The translations under genes and the position numbers were made by a program. 26,819 nt of DNA, taken from assembly GCA_964389375.1 (NCBI GenBank), contig CAYMDP010000038.1, forward strand, positions 1 to 26,819, written 5' to 3'. Origin of the DNA: CAYMDP01 sp964389375. Lineage in GTDB: Bacteria; Bdellovibrionota; Bdellovibrionia; Bdellovibrionales; UBA1609. Shown in pieces: positions 14,681-21,843 of the stretch. Numbering within the stretch: position 1 is the first letter of the stretch; every line of letters starts with the position of its first letter. Below the pieces are notes generated by a model. It saw only the letters and a program-made list of their open reading frames with translations, ran no database searches and was not told the DNA's origin.

Positions 14681-15781
14681 TTAAAGGCTCAACTTCGGTT
14701 GGGCCTTTTTGTTTTGGAGGCCTTCGAGTGAGCTTACTGAATCTAATACGCTCTGATCGACTAGAACTTCAATAGATCGCGAGGATCGCAGCCGCTTTAA
14801 TTCTTCTAAGCGGGCTTTTGCAATCCGAATCATTTCTTCGGGGGCTCTGCTGGCAGAATAATTGGAGACGGCATCTAGGAATCCAAATCTAATATATGCG
14901 GATTCATACTGAAGCCCCCTCTGAAATAGGGATATCATTGGGTGAAATTCTTTTTCTAAATTCGAGGACCGAAGCGAGAGAAGAAGGCTTGCTTGAATCA
15001 GTGCGCGGGCCCTAAAAAGATCAAGGGGATTTGCAGAATCCAGGTCCAAAAATGGGGAGAGTTGAGCCGGAATGAGTGCGAACTCCCGACGAAGAAAATC
15101 CAGAGAAGACATAAGTAAAGCCAAGCGAAAATACTCGGGCTGGGGGGGCTTAAGCCGCCAAAGATATCTTGCGCGTTCAAGGGAAGCGAGGGATTTAAGC
15201 GGTACTCCTTGAAGATGCAAGATCCACGAATTCAAAAGATGGGCATAAATTTTTTGCCTACGGCTCATTTTCTCATGCTGACCCAGACTTAGCAATTTGG
15301 ACACAAGCTCGAGGGACAGCTCAACCTGGCCTCCCAGAAGCGCGGCCTCAACCCTTAATAACTTCAAATCTTCTTGGTGTGGTGAGCTTTCTGGATTGCC
15401 TGAATGCCACTCAAGGACTTCAGAAAAACGTCCGGCCTCCATAAGAGCCTCAGCAACTTTGAACCTCTGAGCAGGTGACCTCGACTGCGATTGAGACACC
15501 CATAGCATATGAAGCTCTCCACTAAACTGCGCGGGTCCATATTTTCTCACATAGCTTAGCACTTGCTCCCACTCGGGATCTGTAAACTGGGGCCATTTTT
15601 GATAGGCTAAGGTTAATTGATGAAACATATCTTGTTCGAGGCTAGGTCCTCGGGTGGACTTAATGAAGTCCCACAAATCCGAGCTTCGAAAGCGGCTCTT
15701 ATCCCTCGAAAGGAGCTGGGACTGAGCTGGAAGCGAGCTTATGAGTGAAGTCAGAACGAAAAGAATTAAAAAAATTTTCAC
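14681..15781 (-). CDS. Exported helical-repeat (TPR-like) protein, unknown function
   Basis: Not recognised. The 366-aa product starts with GTG and has a signal peptide (MKIFLILFVLTSLISSLPAQS, cleavage near 19-21). The rest is almost entirely amphipathic helix pairs with Leu/Ala spacing like TPR or Sel1-type solenoids, for example LEWHSGNPESSPHQEDLKLL, RVEAALLGGQVELSLELVSK and YAHLLNSWILHLQGVPLKSL. There are no Cys residues and no enzyme motif. It would act in the periplasm or be secreted, probably as a scaffold. It is the last gene after FHA and alpha/beta hydrolase genes, 23 bases behind the hydrolase stop, with a weak ribosome site. Its last codons are also the terminator stem of the protease gene on the other strand. 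Confidence 0.75.
   Translation of the reverse strand: MKIFLILFVLTSLISSLPAQSQLLSRDKSRFRSSDLWDFIKSTRGPSLEQDMFHQLTLAYQKWPQFTDPEWEQVLSYVRKYGPAQFSGELHMLWVSQSQSRSPAQRFKVAEALMEAGRFSEVLEWHSGNPESSPHQEDLKLLRVEAALLGGQVELSLELVSKLLSLGQHEKMSRRQKIYAHLLNSWILHLQGVPLKSLASLERARYLWRLKPPQPEYFRLALLMSSLDFLRREFALIPAQLSPFLDLDSANPLDLFRARALIQASLLLSLRSSNLEKEFHPMISLFQRGLQYESAYIRFGFLDAVSNYSASRAPEEMIRIAKARLEELKRLRSSRSIEVLVDQSVLDSVSSLEGLQNKKAQPKLSL
14685..14711 (+). terminator. Rho-independent terminator of the protease gene
   Basis: AGGCTCAAC (14685-14693), a TTCG tetraloop and GTTGGGCCT (14698-14706, one G-T wobble) are followed by a T run. It acts on the + strand transcript and overlaps the last codons of the convergent minus-strand gene; the minus strand has no T tract after it. 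Confidence 0.85.
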
Positions 15782-15804
15782 TTCGCAAGACTAGCAGTGA
15801 AGGC

Positions 15805-16677
15805 TCAGTAAGACAAATCCAACAAGAATTTCTGTATTCTTAAATTCACCAAATCCGGCATGTCCAGCTGTGTACAATGTGATCCATAAGGGACAAGCAG
15901 GTACTCGCTATTTTTAATTTTTTGATGAAGGGCCTCTTGATGCTTTACGGGAGTGACGGAATCCTGACTTCCAGCGATTATGAGGGCTGGCGCCCCGATT
16001 CTTTCAAGGACAGGGCGTCCATCGTACTTCATCATGGACTCAAAAAGTTTAATGAAGGCGTCTAAGTCCATAGAGGCGACCCCCCGAGCATAGATCTCAA
16101 TGTCTTTTAAATGGGTTAAATCTAAGTTGAAGCCACCGAGAAGGGCACTAGCTTGAATGGCCAAGGGATTGTTGACCCCGATTTTCCATAGGTGACTTAA
16201 GGTTTCGGGCAGAGTTCGGTAACCACTCTTTAAAAGATGAAAAAATGAGCTCGCCATATCATTTCCAAACATTCCCTCAAGAGGATTTGAGGTGAAGCCA
16301 TTTATGAAAATGAGATTTTCAAAAGATTGGGGGTATAGATCGTAAGCTCGCACCAAGACTTGCGCTCCAAAACTATGGCCCCAGTGGCTAGCCGTTTGAA
16401 GCTCAAGATGATCCATCAAGGCTCTAAGATCTTGAGCCAAGGCATCCACACTCAACTGATCCCGATCTTCTGGGATATCACTGCGGTGATGGGCGCGATA
16501 ATCGTAAGTGATCACTTGATGTGAATTAGAAAAGTGTCGAACTTGGTGATGCCAATGGTTCATTAGGCAGCCGATCCCGTAGTTCAAAACTAGAGGAGAG
16601 CCCTCTCCGCGGACTTCGTAATAGATTTTGGTCCCGTCGAAACTTTTAAAGGAGCCCGTACGCTTTAGAACTTTCAT
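15805..16677 (-). CDS. Alpha/beta-fold hydrolase
   Basis: The 290-aa protein has the usual alpha/beta hydrolase order: a beta-strand start FDGTKIYYEVRGEGSPLVLNYG, the oxyanion/strand block YDYRAHHRSD at 58-67 (usual DxRGHGxS), the nucleophile elbow GHSFGAQ with Ser102, Asp239 in GSQDSVTP and His267 in YGSHCTQLD. There is no signal peptide, so it should be cytosolic. The fold is shared by esterases, lactonases, haloperoxidase-like and C-C hydrolases and the substrate cannot be deduced. Its ATG overlaps the TGA of the FHA gene (ATGA), showing translational coupling with that gene. Confidence 0.9.
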   Translation of the reverse strand: MKVLKRTGSFKSFDGTKIYYEVRGEGSPLVLNYGIGCLMNHWHHQVRHFSNSHQVITYDYRAHHRSDIPEDRDQLSVDALAQDLRALMDHLELQTASHWGHSFGAQVLVRAYDLYPQSFENLIFINGFTSNPLEGMFGNDMASSFFHLLKSGYRTLPETLSHLWKIGVNNPLAIQASALLGGFNLDLTHLKDIEIYARGVASMDLDAFIKLFESMMKYDGRPVLERIGAPALIIAGSQDSVTPVKHQEALHQKIKNSEYLLVPYGSHCTQLDMPDLVNLRIQKFLLDLSY

Positions 16678-17480
16678 TTAATCAGCTCCACTTCGATCTC
16701 AATTTCACCGATTCGAATCAGGTCCCCGGTACTCAACTGCTGTTCTCGAACAGAGGAGCCGTTAAATTGAACCAGGTCTGGAACATCGGTCACAAATATC
16801 GGTCCGGATTCTGAGGGAAGTATTCTGAAGCAAACTGGTGGTGCACGCTCATCCATGATTGGAAGATCAACAGATCCGGATCCAATATCTCGAGGACCAT
16901 AACCGAGGACCCAAGAGGTTTCAACCTGGGGCCCGCGAAAAAAACTTAGTTTTACGGCGGGAATAAGTGCGCGAATTGCAGCGGACTTTGTGTCCTTAAA
17001 CAAAGACAAATGGTCCTTTAAAAAGCTCGCCGCGTGTTCATTCCAAGAGACGGGCTCTAGCTCGACATCTGGAATCTCGTCAGGAATTTTTGGGGCGCTG
17101 GGCGCCTGGGGAGCCGATTTTTTCTTTGGGGGTATCGCCTCAGGGGGCTGCTCCTCTTGGGCCGGACTCTCAGCCAACTCTTTTATCTCTTCTTCTTGTT
17201 CCTGAACCAAAAACTTGCTTGAGCCAATATCAAAAGTGATATCCACAAGGAGCCGAAGCCGCTCAACCCGCTCTCCGTTGGAGCGGACCCCATTTTTAGA
17301 CTTGTTGTCGAAAAGCCAAAGTTCTCCAGCCTTTAGCTCTCGGACTTCTGCATGGAGCCCTGAAACCTTTGGATCTTCTAACAGGATCTCGCCAATACTA
17401 CGTCCAAACTGAAGGCCTTCGTGGACCTGAAAGCTTTTGCCCTGAAGGGGTCCCGAAATCGCGATGATTTTCAGGGACAT
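16674..17480 (-). CDS. FHA-domain protein with a second, degenerate FHA module
   Basis: This 268-aa cytosolic protein has an N-terminal FHA domain (about 1-95) with the phosphothreonine-binding signature: GRS at 26-28, the SxxH-type block KVSGLHAEVRE and FDNKSKNGVRSNGERV (SKNG). A linker of about 85 residues rich in Glu, Pro, Lys and Ala follows, then a helical stretch (NEHAASFLKDHLSLFKDTKSA). A C-terminal module (about 185-268) again looks FHA-like (LGYGPRDIGSGSVDLPI ... VTDVPDLVQFNGSSVREQQLSTGDLIRIGEIEIEVE). In this second copy the Ser-x-x-His and Arg positions are not intact, so it probably does not bind phosphothreonine. It probably recruits a phosphorylated partner. The ribosome site GGGGG lies in the 3' arm of a hairpin (CCCGA-TCAT-TCGGG) just before the ATG. 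Confidence 0.88.
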   Translation of the reverse strand: MSLKIIAISGPLQGKSFQVHEGLQFGRSIGEILLEDPKVSGLHAEVRELKAGELWLFDNKSKNGVRSNGERVERLRLLVDITFDIGSSKFLVQEQEEEIKELAESPAQEEQPPEAIPPKKKSAPQAPSAPKIPDEIPDVELEPVSWNEHAASFLKDHLSLFKDTKSAAIRALIPAVKLSFFRGPQVETSWVLGYGPRDIGSGSVDLPIMDERAPPVCFRILPSESGPIFVTDVPDLVQFNGSSVREQQLSTGDLIRIGEIEIEVELIK

Positions 17481-17481
17481 A

Positions 17482-17503
17482 GCAGCCCCCGAATGATCGG
17501 GCT
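17482..17503 (-). promoter_or_regulatory. Hairpin overlapping the ribosome site of the FHA gene
   Basis: On the minus strand CCCGA-TCAT-TCGGG sits directly upstream of the FHA gene, and its 3' arm carries GGGGG, the only ribosome-site candidate (about 6 bases before ATG 17480). Pairing would mask it. Confidence 0.3.
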
Positions 17504-17509
17504 TAAGGC

Positions 17510-17538
17510 TTGTCTCAATTCACACTCCGTGTTACAGA
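17510..17538 (+). promoter_or_regulatory. Candidate sigma70-type promoter for the rpsF operon
   Basis: TTGTCT (17510-17515), a 17-base spacer and TACAGA (17533-17538) are a fair promoter match. Transcription would begin near 17545, leaving a leader of about 64 bases. The other region divergent to it carries the start of the FHA gene. Confidence 0.35.
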
Positions 17539-17608
17539 TCCTATCCAAATTCGAATCATCCTTGCTCCCAGAGCCATTTTTGGGGGCTTTAACCGAAAGG
17601 AAAGAAGC

Positions 17609-18172
17609 ATGTCTGAAGACTTGTCTCAATCATCTGCCCGCAAATATGAAGGCCTAGTTATTGTTCATCCTGATGCCAGTGAAGAAGAACAAAAAGCCTT
17701 CTTTAAAAAGAACAAAGAGATTATCTCGAGCTTCTCTGGGGAAATCAACCACGTAGACACCTGGGGAAAGCGTAAGCTTGCAAACCCCATCAATAAATTA
17801 ACCCGCGGCATTTACTTTCACGTGACCTTCTCGGCTAAGGGCAACTGTGTTGCCGAGCTAGAGCGAACGATGAGAATCAATGACAAAGTTTTACGCTTCA
17901 CTCACATGAGACTTGATGACCGAGTCAGCCTTCCTAAGTTTGTTGAGGACTTTAAAAACAGTCTTGCTGAAGCCGTAGCTCGAGAAAAAGAGCGTGAAGC
18001 GAAGTTTCAGTTGCGAAAAGCTCAAGGCGGCGGACCTGGCGGCCCGAGAAGAGAAGGTGGTCGTGATGAGGGTCGTGAAGGCGGGGGCTTTCGACGAGAG
18101 GGTCGCGAAGATGGCGGCGGATCTCGTAGAGAAGGTGGCGGTCGTGATGACGGTGGACGAGGTCGCTTCTAA
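17609..18172 (+). CDS. rpsF: 30S ribosomal protein S6 (bS6) with Arg/Gly-rich C-terminal tail
   Basis: S6 binds the central domain of 16S rRNA together with S18. From the ATG at 17609 (AAAGGAAAG upstream) the protein is 187 aa. Residues 11-115 are the S6 fold: RKYEGLVIVHPDASEEE, WGKRKLANPINKLTRGIYFHVTF, and RTMRINDKVLRFTHMRLD. Residues about 137-187 are an unusual tail of Gly, Arg, Glu and Asp in RREGG/GREGGG-like units (5 or 6 imperfect repeats), so the protein is about 70-90 residues longer than E. coli S6 without its glutamate additions. An upstream in-frame ATG (17510) would include promoter sequence and is rejected. Next comes the DUF2232-type gene, not rpsR. Confidence 0.95.
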   Translation: MSEDLSQSSARKYEGLVIVHPDASEEEQKAFFKKNKEIISSFSGEINHVDTWGKRKLANPINKLTRGIYFHVTFSAKGNCVAELERTMRINDKVLRFTHMRLDDRVSLPKFVEDFKNSLAEAVAREKEREAKFQLRKAQGGGPGGPRREGGRDEGREGGGFRREGREDGGGSRREGGGRDDGGRGRF

Positions 18173-18208
18173 GCTTGCATAGTGCAAGTGGAAGATGAGG
18201 AATCGCCA

Positions 18209-19096
18209 GTGACTTTAAACTTGAACCTTAAATCTGGAATTTTGCTCTTAGGCTCGGTCCTTCTGACTTTGCTGACCTTTGTTCTTGGAGCGATTCCTCT
18301 TTTGGCTTTTCGCCGCGCTTCGGGCCGATCCCCTTTTTTGCTTTCGGTCGGCGCGGTTTTAGCGATTGGGGCTTCTGCACAAGCCTGGTTTTTTGTTTTA
18401 GCCTGGGCCTTGATTTCTATTCTTGTTGAAATGTTCGTTGAGATGGAAAAGCTTGGCTATGACTATAAAGCCGCCGGAATCCTTGCCGTGTTTATCTCGA
18501 GCATGGGTGCGCTTGGTGGCTTTCTTGTTTTAAAAGCGAAACTCGGGTTGGAACTTTTAACGCAGTTTCGATCCAGCCTTGAAAGCTTGCTGTTGGCCGC
18601 ATCAAACGGCGAAGGCAACGTCAAGGCGCAGGTTGGATTTTTAGTCCAGCAAATCCCATCTGCCGTGGTGATTCTTTTAATCATTGGACTTGGGCTCGCT
18701 GTTTATTTTGAGCCTAAGTTATCTTTGTGGATGGGCGCTAAAAAAGAAAATTCTCCGGAAAGAAAGCTTGGCGATTTTAAGCTGCCAGATTTCTTGATTT
18801 GGGTTTTTATCCTCGGCGTTTTATTCACTTTTGTTGAGATGGGTCAGCCGAAAGTTAAATTGCTTGCGACAAACGTTCTTAATGTCAGCTTGCTCTTATA
18901 TTTTCTGCAAGGCTTGGCAGTTTTAACTTTTTGGCTGAACCGGCTAAAAGTGGGACCGTTTGGCCGGACTTTTATTTTGCTGATGGTTTTGATGCAGCTT
19001 TTTTTGGTCGTCAGCTTCTTAGGGGTTATGGATTTTTGGTTTAGTTTTAGGACAAGGACTAAAAAGGGAACGACACAAATTGAAGGTAAAGTTTAA
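18209..19096 (+). CDS. DUF2232/YybS-type integral membrane protein
   Basis: The 295-aa product has about eight hydrophobic segments spread over its whole length (LLLGSVLLTLLTFVLGAIPLL, FVLAWALISILVEMF, ILAVFISSMGALGGF, AVVILLIIGLGLAVY, FLIWVFILGVLFTFV, VSLLLYFLQGLAVLTFW, FILLMVLMQLFLVVSFLGV). That size, layout and the position between rpsF and rplI fit the DUF2232 (YybS) family of unknown function, which is often found in rpsF-rpsR-rplI-dnaB clusters. I start it at GTG 18209, which has GAGGA 7 bases before it; a GTG at 18182 would add nine residues but has no ribosome site. It overlaps nothing and leads into rplI after 18 bases. Confidence 0.8.
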   Translation: MTLNLNLKSGILLLGSVLLTLLTFVLGAIPLLAFRRASGRSPFLLSVGAVLAIGASAQAWFFVLAWALISILVEMFVEMEKLGYDYKAAGILAVFISSMGALGGFLVLKAKLGLELLTQFRSSLESLLLAASNGEGNVKAQVGFLVQQIPSAVVILLIIGLGLAVYFEPKLSLWMGAKKENSPERKLGDFKLPDFLIWVFILGVLFTFVEMGQPKVKLLATNVLNVSLLLYFLQGLAVLTFWLNRLKVGPFGRTFILLMVLMQLFLVVSFLGVMDFWFSFRTRTKKGTTQIEGKV

Positions 19097-19114
19097 AAAT
19101 AAGGAAGGTGTTTT

Positions 19115-19561
19115 ATGAAGGTAGTTTTACAAAAAGACGTTAAGGACCTTGGAAAGGTTGGCGACTTAGTAAACGTGAAAATGGGATTTGCGAGAAACTT
19201 TTTGTTCCCTCGTAAGCTTGCGTCTGAAGCGACTGAAAGAAAAATCAAAGAGTGGCAACACTTGATGAAAGTTGCGGAAGCGAAAAAGAAAAAAGCCGTT
19301 GGTGAAAGAACGCTACTAGTTGAAAAACTTAAGGGAATCACTTTGACCTTTAAGGCAGAGGCCGGCGAGACTGAAAAGCTTTTTGGATCGATCACGAATC
19401 TTGATTTGTCTCAAGAGCTCGAGAAGCAAGGCTTCTCAGTAGATAAAAGAGATATTCATTTGGCAGAACCAATTCGCGTATTGGGTCAGCATAAAGCAAT
19501 GATCAAATTCGGCCCAAAGCTTGAAGTTGAAATTACTGTTGTCGTTGAGCGAGCCGGTTAG
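19115..19561 (+). CDS. rplI: 50S ribosomal protein L9 (bL9)
   Basis: L9 binds 23S rRNA domain V and helps keep reading frame. The 148-aa product has the N-terminal rRNA-binding domain MKVVLQKDVKDLGKVGDLVNVKMGFARNFLFPRKLA (the classic 'G..G..v.Vk.GYaRNfLiPkg.A' signature), a long central helix rich in Lys and Glu, and the C-terminal domain with LFGSIT (about 91-96) and IRVLGQHKAMIKFGPKLEVEITVVVE. The length is normal. AAGGAAGG lies before the ATG. It is the last gene of the rpsF operon and faces the 67-aa gene across 26 bases. Confidence 0.97.
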   Translation: MKVVLQKDVKDLGKVGDLVNVKMGFARNFLFPRKLASEATERKIKEWQHLMKVAEAKKKKAVGERTLLVEKLKGITLTFKAEAGETEKLFGSITNLDLSQELEKQGFSVDKRDIHLAEPIRVLGQHKAMIKFGPKLEVEITVVVERAG

Positions 19562-19587
19562 ATTAGAGGCCTTGCGGCCAGGACAAA

Positions 19588-19791
19588 TTAAAGCGCTTGC
19601 TTGAACTCACTTTTAGCTTCGAGCAAGACGTCTTGTAAAAGCTCTGAAAGAAGCTCTCGAATCTCTTCGAGAGTGATATTTTCAGGGCTTTTGTTTTTTT
19701 CCCCGAGGATCTTTATAAAGCGCCCGCGTGTGAAATCAATGGGAAGTCCGGTTGCGCGACATAGCTCATCAATGAGCTCTATTCCAGCCAT
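19588..19791 (-). CDS. Small hypothetical protein, 67 aa
   Basis: Not recognised. The ATG at 19791 has AAGAGGGG about 7 bases before it. The product begins MAGIELIDELCRATGLPIDFTRGRFIKILGEKNKSPENIT and continues with a helix rich in Glu and Leu (EEIRELLSELLQDVLLEAKSEFKQAL). It looks like a small helical cytosolic protein and has one Cys. A frame extension upstream to 19878 exists, but it would cross the candidate promoter and has no ribosome site, so I use the shorter form. It is downstream of dnaB on the same strand, 182 bases away. Confidence 0.55.
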   Translation of the reverse strand: MAGIELIDELCRATGLPIDFTRGRFIKILGEKNKSPENITLEEIRELLSELLQDVLLEAKSEFKQAL

Positions 19792-19868
19792 GGAATACCC
19801 CTCTTGGGTTTTTGAGTCTTTGCGAGGCTTTCGCCAAAGGCTCAGTTCATAATTCAATAGACAGTCCC

Positions 19869-19897
19869 ATTTGAGCAAAGCGGTTAAAATTGAACAA
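19869..19897 (-). promoter_or_regulatory. Weak promoter candidate for the 67-aa gene
   Basis: On the minus strand TTGTTC (19897-19892) is followed after 17 bases by TCAAAT (19874-19869). The match is modest and I give it mainly because it supports the shorter start of the 67-aa gene. Confidence 0.25.
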
Positions 19898-19973
19898 GAG
19901 GCGCCTATTTTAAAGCGGCATTTCTAGACGAGGGGCGAGCTTTTCGAATTGAAGCCCATGGAGCGGAGGGCTG

Positions 19974-21410
19974 TTATGTATTTCCGGGGGCAAGGTTAAG
20001 GGCTCGCTTGGGGCCAGCACCGCGATACTTATCTTTATCGCTCTTACCACCACTGGGCCAGGGAGAGTCCGGCATCGGGGCATTTGGAAGATTCACGACA
20101 TTTTCAAAAAGTCCATACTCTCCAACCCAGCGAAGCTTTACGGTATCTGTGGGGCCGTTTCTTTGCTTTGCGACGATGACTTCGGCCAGTCCCTTGATAT
20201 CTGGGTTATCGCGATCGTAGTAGTCTTCACGGTAAAGCATCATAATGACGTCAGCATCTTGTTCGATCGACCCAGACTCACGAAGATCGCTAAGCATAGG
20301 TCTTCGATCAGAGCGGCCTTCAACCCCTCGATTCAACTGAGCCAGGGCGATCACAGGGATCTGAAGCTCTTTTGCAATCGCTTTTAAAAGTTTCGAAATC
20401 TCAGAAACTTCTCGTTCCCGACTTTCAACTTTTGTTTTCATTCCCATTAACTGCAAGTAATCGATCATGATCATGTCTAGCCCGTGCTTTGACTTCATTC
20501 TTCGGGCCTTGGCGCGAATCTCGAAGGGGCTGATACCGGCCGAATCATCAATAAAAAGTCCAGTCTCACTGACCATCGCGGCAGTATTAATAATTCTGGG
20601 CCAAGCCTTGTCCCCGATATTTCCAACACGAAGATCAGACATATTTACTTTTGCGGCACTGGCGAGCATTCGAAGCATGACCTGCTCTTTGCCCATCTCC
20701 ACCGAAAAGTAGGCGACCTTCTTTTTTTGTTGAAGGGCCGCATGCAGGGCGATGTTCAAACTAAATGCGGTTTTTCCCATCGAAGGACGAGCAGCAATAA
20801 TAATAAGTTCACCCGGCTGAAATCCCGCAGTTAAATCATCAAGACCGATAAAACCAGAGGGAACTCCGGTGACCGCAAGTTTTTTAGAATAAAGTTCTTC
20901 AAGCTTTTCGAGAGAGCCCTTAACAAGCTCAGAGGCATCGACAAGACCCGAGGAGTCTCGGCTTTCTCCCACCGCATAGATGTCACCTTCAACACGGTCT
21001 AAAAAGCTATCAAGATCTTCGAACTCCTGTTTGTAGGCCTGATCAATAAAACCAGAACTCATCTGAATAATGCGGCGGAGAATAGATTTTTCGCGAACAA
21101 TTTTAGAGTAGGAAGAAATATTTGCCGTAGAAGGGGTCTGATCAATGATCTCGATGAGGTAAGGCATTCCGCCGATCCCCTCAAGGTCTCCAGCTTCCAT
21201 CAGGTGATTAGAGACCGTAACAAGGTCTGTGGGCTGGTTGCGCTTGTTTAACTCGTAGACGGCCTTATAGATCAGTCGGTGGGCGGGCTTATAAAAATCT
21301 TCTTCCGAAATTTGATCCGAGACTTCATCCCAGGCCGATTGCTCGACCATAAGGCCACCAAGAATAGCTTTCTCGGCATCGATATTTTGTGGGGGTAAAC
21401 GAGAGTCCAC
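19974..21410 (-). CDS. dnaB: Replicative DNA helicase DnaB
   Basis: DnaB is the hexameric ring helicase that opens the chromosomal fork. The 478-aa product (GTG start; 479 with the preceding in-frame TTG) has an N-terminal primase-contact domain (PPQNIDAEKAILGGLMVEQSAW, PAHRLIYKAVYELN), a linker, and a RecA-like motor with Walker A ARPSMGKT near 208-215, Walker B MIMIDYLQL, ALAQLNRGVEGR with the arginine-finger region, and LSDLRESGSIEQDADVIMML. The length is normal and no intein is present. The ribosome site AAGGA fits GTG 21410 (6 bases) better than TTG 21413 (3 bases). It lies on the strand opposite rplI, whereas in many bacteria rplI-dnaB are collinear. Confidence 0.97.
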   Translation of the reverse strand: MDSRLPPQNIDAEKAILGGLMVEQSAWDEVSDQISEEDFYKPAHRLIYKAVYELNKRNQPTDLVTVSNHLMEAGDLEGIGGMPYLIEIIDQTPSTANISSYSKIVREKSILRRIIQMSSGFIDQAYKQEFEDLDSFLDRVEGDIYAVGESRDSSGLVDASELVKGSLEKLEELYSKKLAVTGVPSGFIGLDDLTAGFQPGELIIIAARPSMGKTAFSLNIALHAALQQKKKVAYFSVEMGKEQVMLRMLASAAKVNMSDLRVGNIGDKAWPRIINTAAMVSETGLFIDDSAGISPFEIRAKARRMKSKHGLDMIMIDYLQLMGMKTKVESREREVSEISKLLKAIAKELQIPVIALAQLNRGVEGRSDRRPMLSDLRESGSIEQDADVIMMLYREDYYDRDNPDIKGLAEVIVAKQRNGPTDTVKLRWVGEYGLFENVVNLPNAPMPDSPWPSGGKSDKDKYRGAGPKRALNLAPGNT

Positions 21411-21498
21411 CAATCATCCTTACGCAAGCACGTCAGAAAATATTTGTGGGCCAAGCGTCATGATGAAAGTGCTGGGCGACCCACTGATGATGATAAAA

Positions 21499-21807
21499 TC
21501 AGCCTGCTGTAGGATTATTTCTAACGCTAATCTTGTAAGTATCAATCTTTTTCTTAAGAGTGTTGCGATTGATGCCAAGCAGTCGAGCCGTGCGGACCTG
21601 GTTTCCATTGTGAGTTTTAAGGGCCAACTCGATAAGGGGCTTTTCAACCTGCTCTAGAACAATTCTGTGCAAACCATCAAGCTCAACTTGGGCTTCGTGT
21701 TGCTGTTGAAACAAAACTTCGAGTTTGCTCTTGACAAGTTTTTCAAGGCTTACGGTTTGAAGGTTAGCAACAAACAAATTATCGGAACTGTTCAGGTTAG
21801 GAGTCAT
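21499..21807 (-). CDS. fis: Fis-family DNA-binding protein
   Basis: The 102-aa protein matches Fis in length and in its C-terminal half: LHRIVLEQVEKPLIELALKT for the dimer helices and NGNQVRTARLLGINRNTLKKKIDTYKI (about 67-93) for the helix-turn-helix. The N-terminal part is weakly conserved, as usual. Fis binds AT-rich DNA and bends it. The NtrC-type activators have the same C-terminal domain, but no AAA+ part is present, so this is a stand-alone Fis. AAGGGGA lies 9 bases before the ATG. It sits between queE and dnaB on one strand, separated from dnaB by about 88 bases and from queE by 36, so all three may be one transcript. Confidence 0.9.
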   Translation of the reverse strand: MTPNLNSSDNLFVANLQTVSLEKLVKSKLEVLFQQQHEAQVELDGLHRIVLEQVEKPLIELALKTHNGNQVRTARLLGINRNTLKKKIDTYKISVRNNPTAG

Positions 21808-21843
21808 TGATCGTGGTCCCCTTAGAGAAGTATTTAGAAAAAA

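Noticed and set aside
17510..17608. Upstream start for S6 at ATG 17510
   Set aside because: It would translate the candidate promoter and leader; ATG 17609 has the ribosome site and gives the normal S6 N-terminus.
18182..18208. GTG 18182 as the start of the membrane protein
   Set aside because: No ribosome site before it; GTG 18209 has GAGGA at 7 bases.
19792..19878. Longer 96-aa version of the small gene
   Set aside because: The extension crosses a promoter candidate and has no ribosome site; ATG 19791 does.
21420..21647. 75-aa minus-strand frame next to fis
   Set aside because: An alternate frame over the end of fis; no motif or ribosome site.
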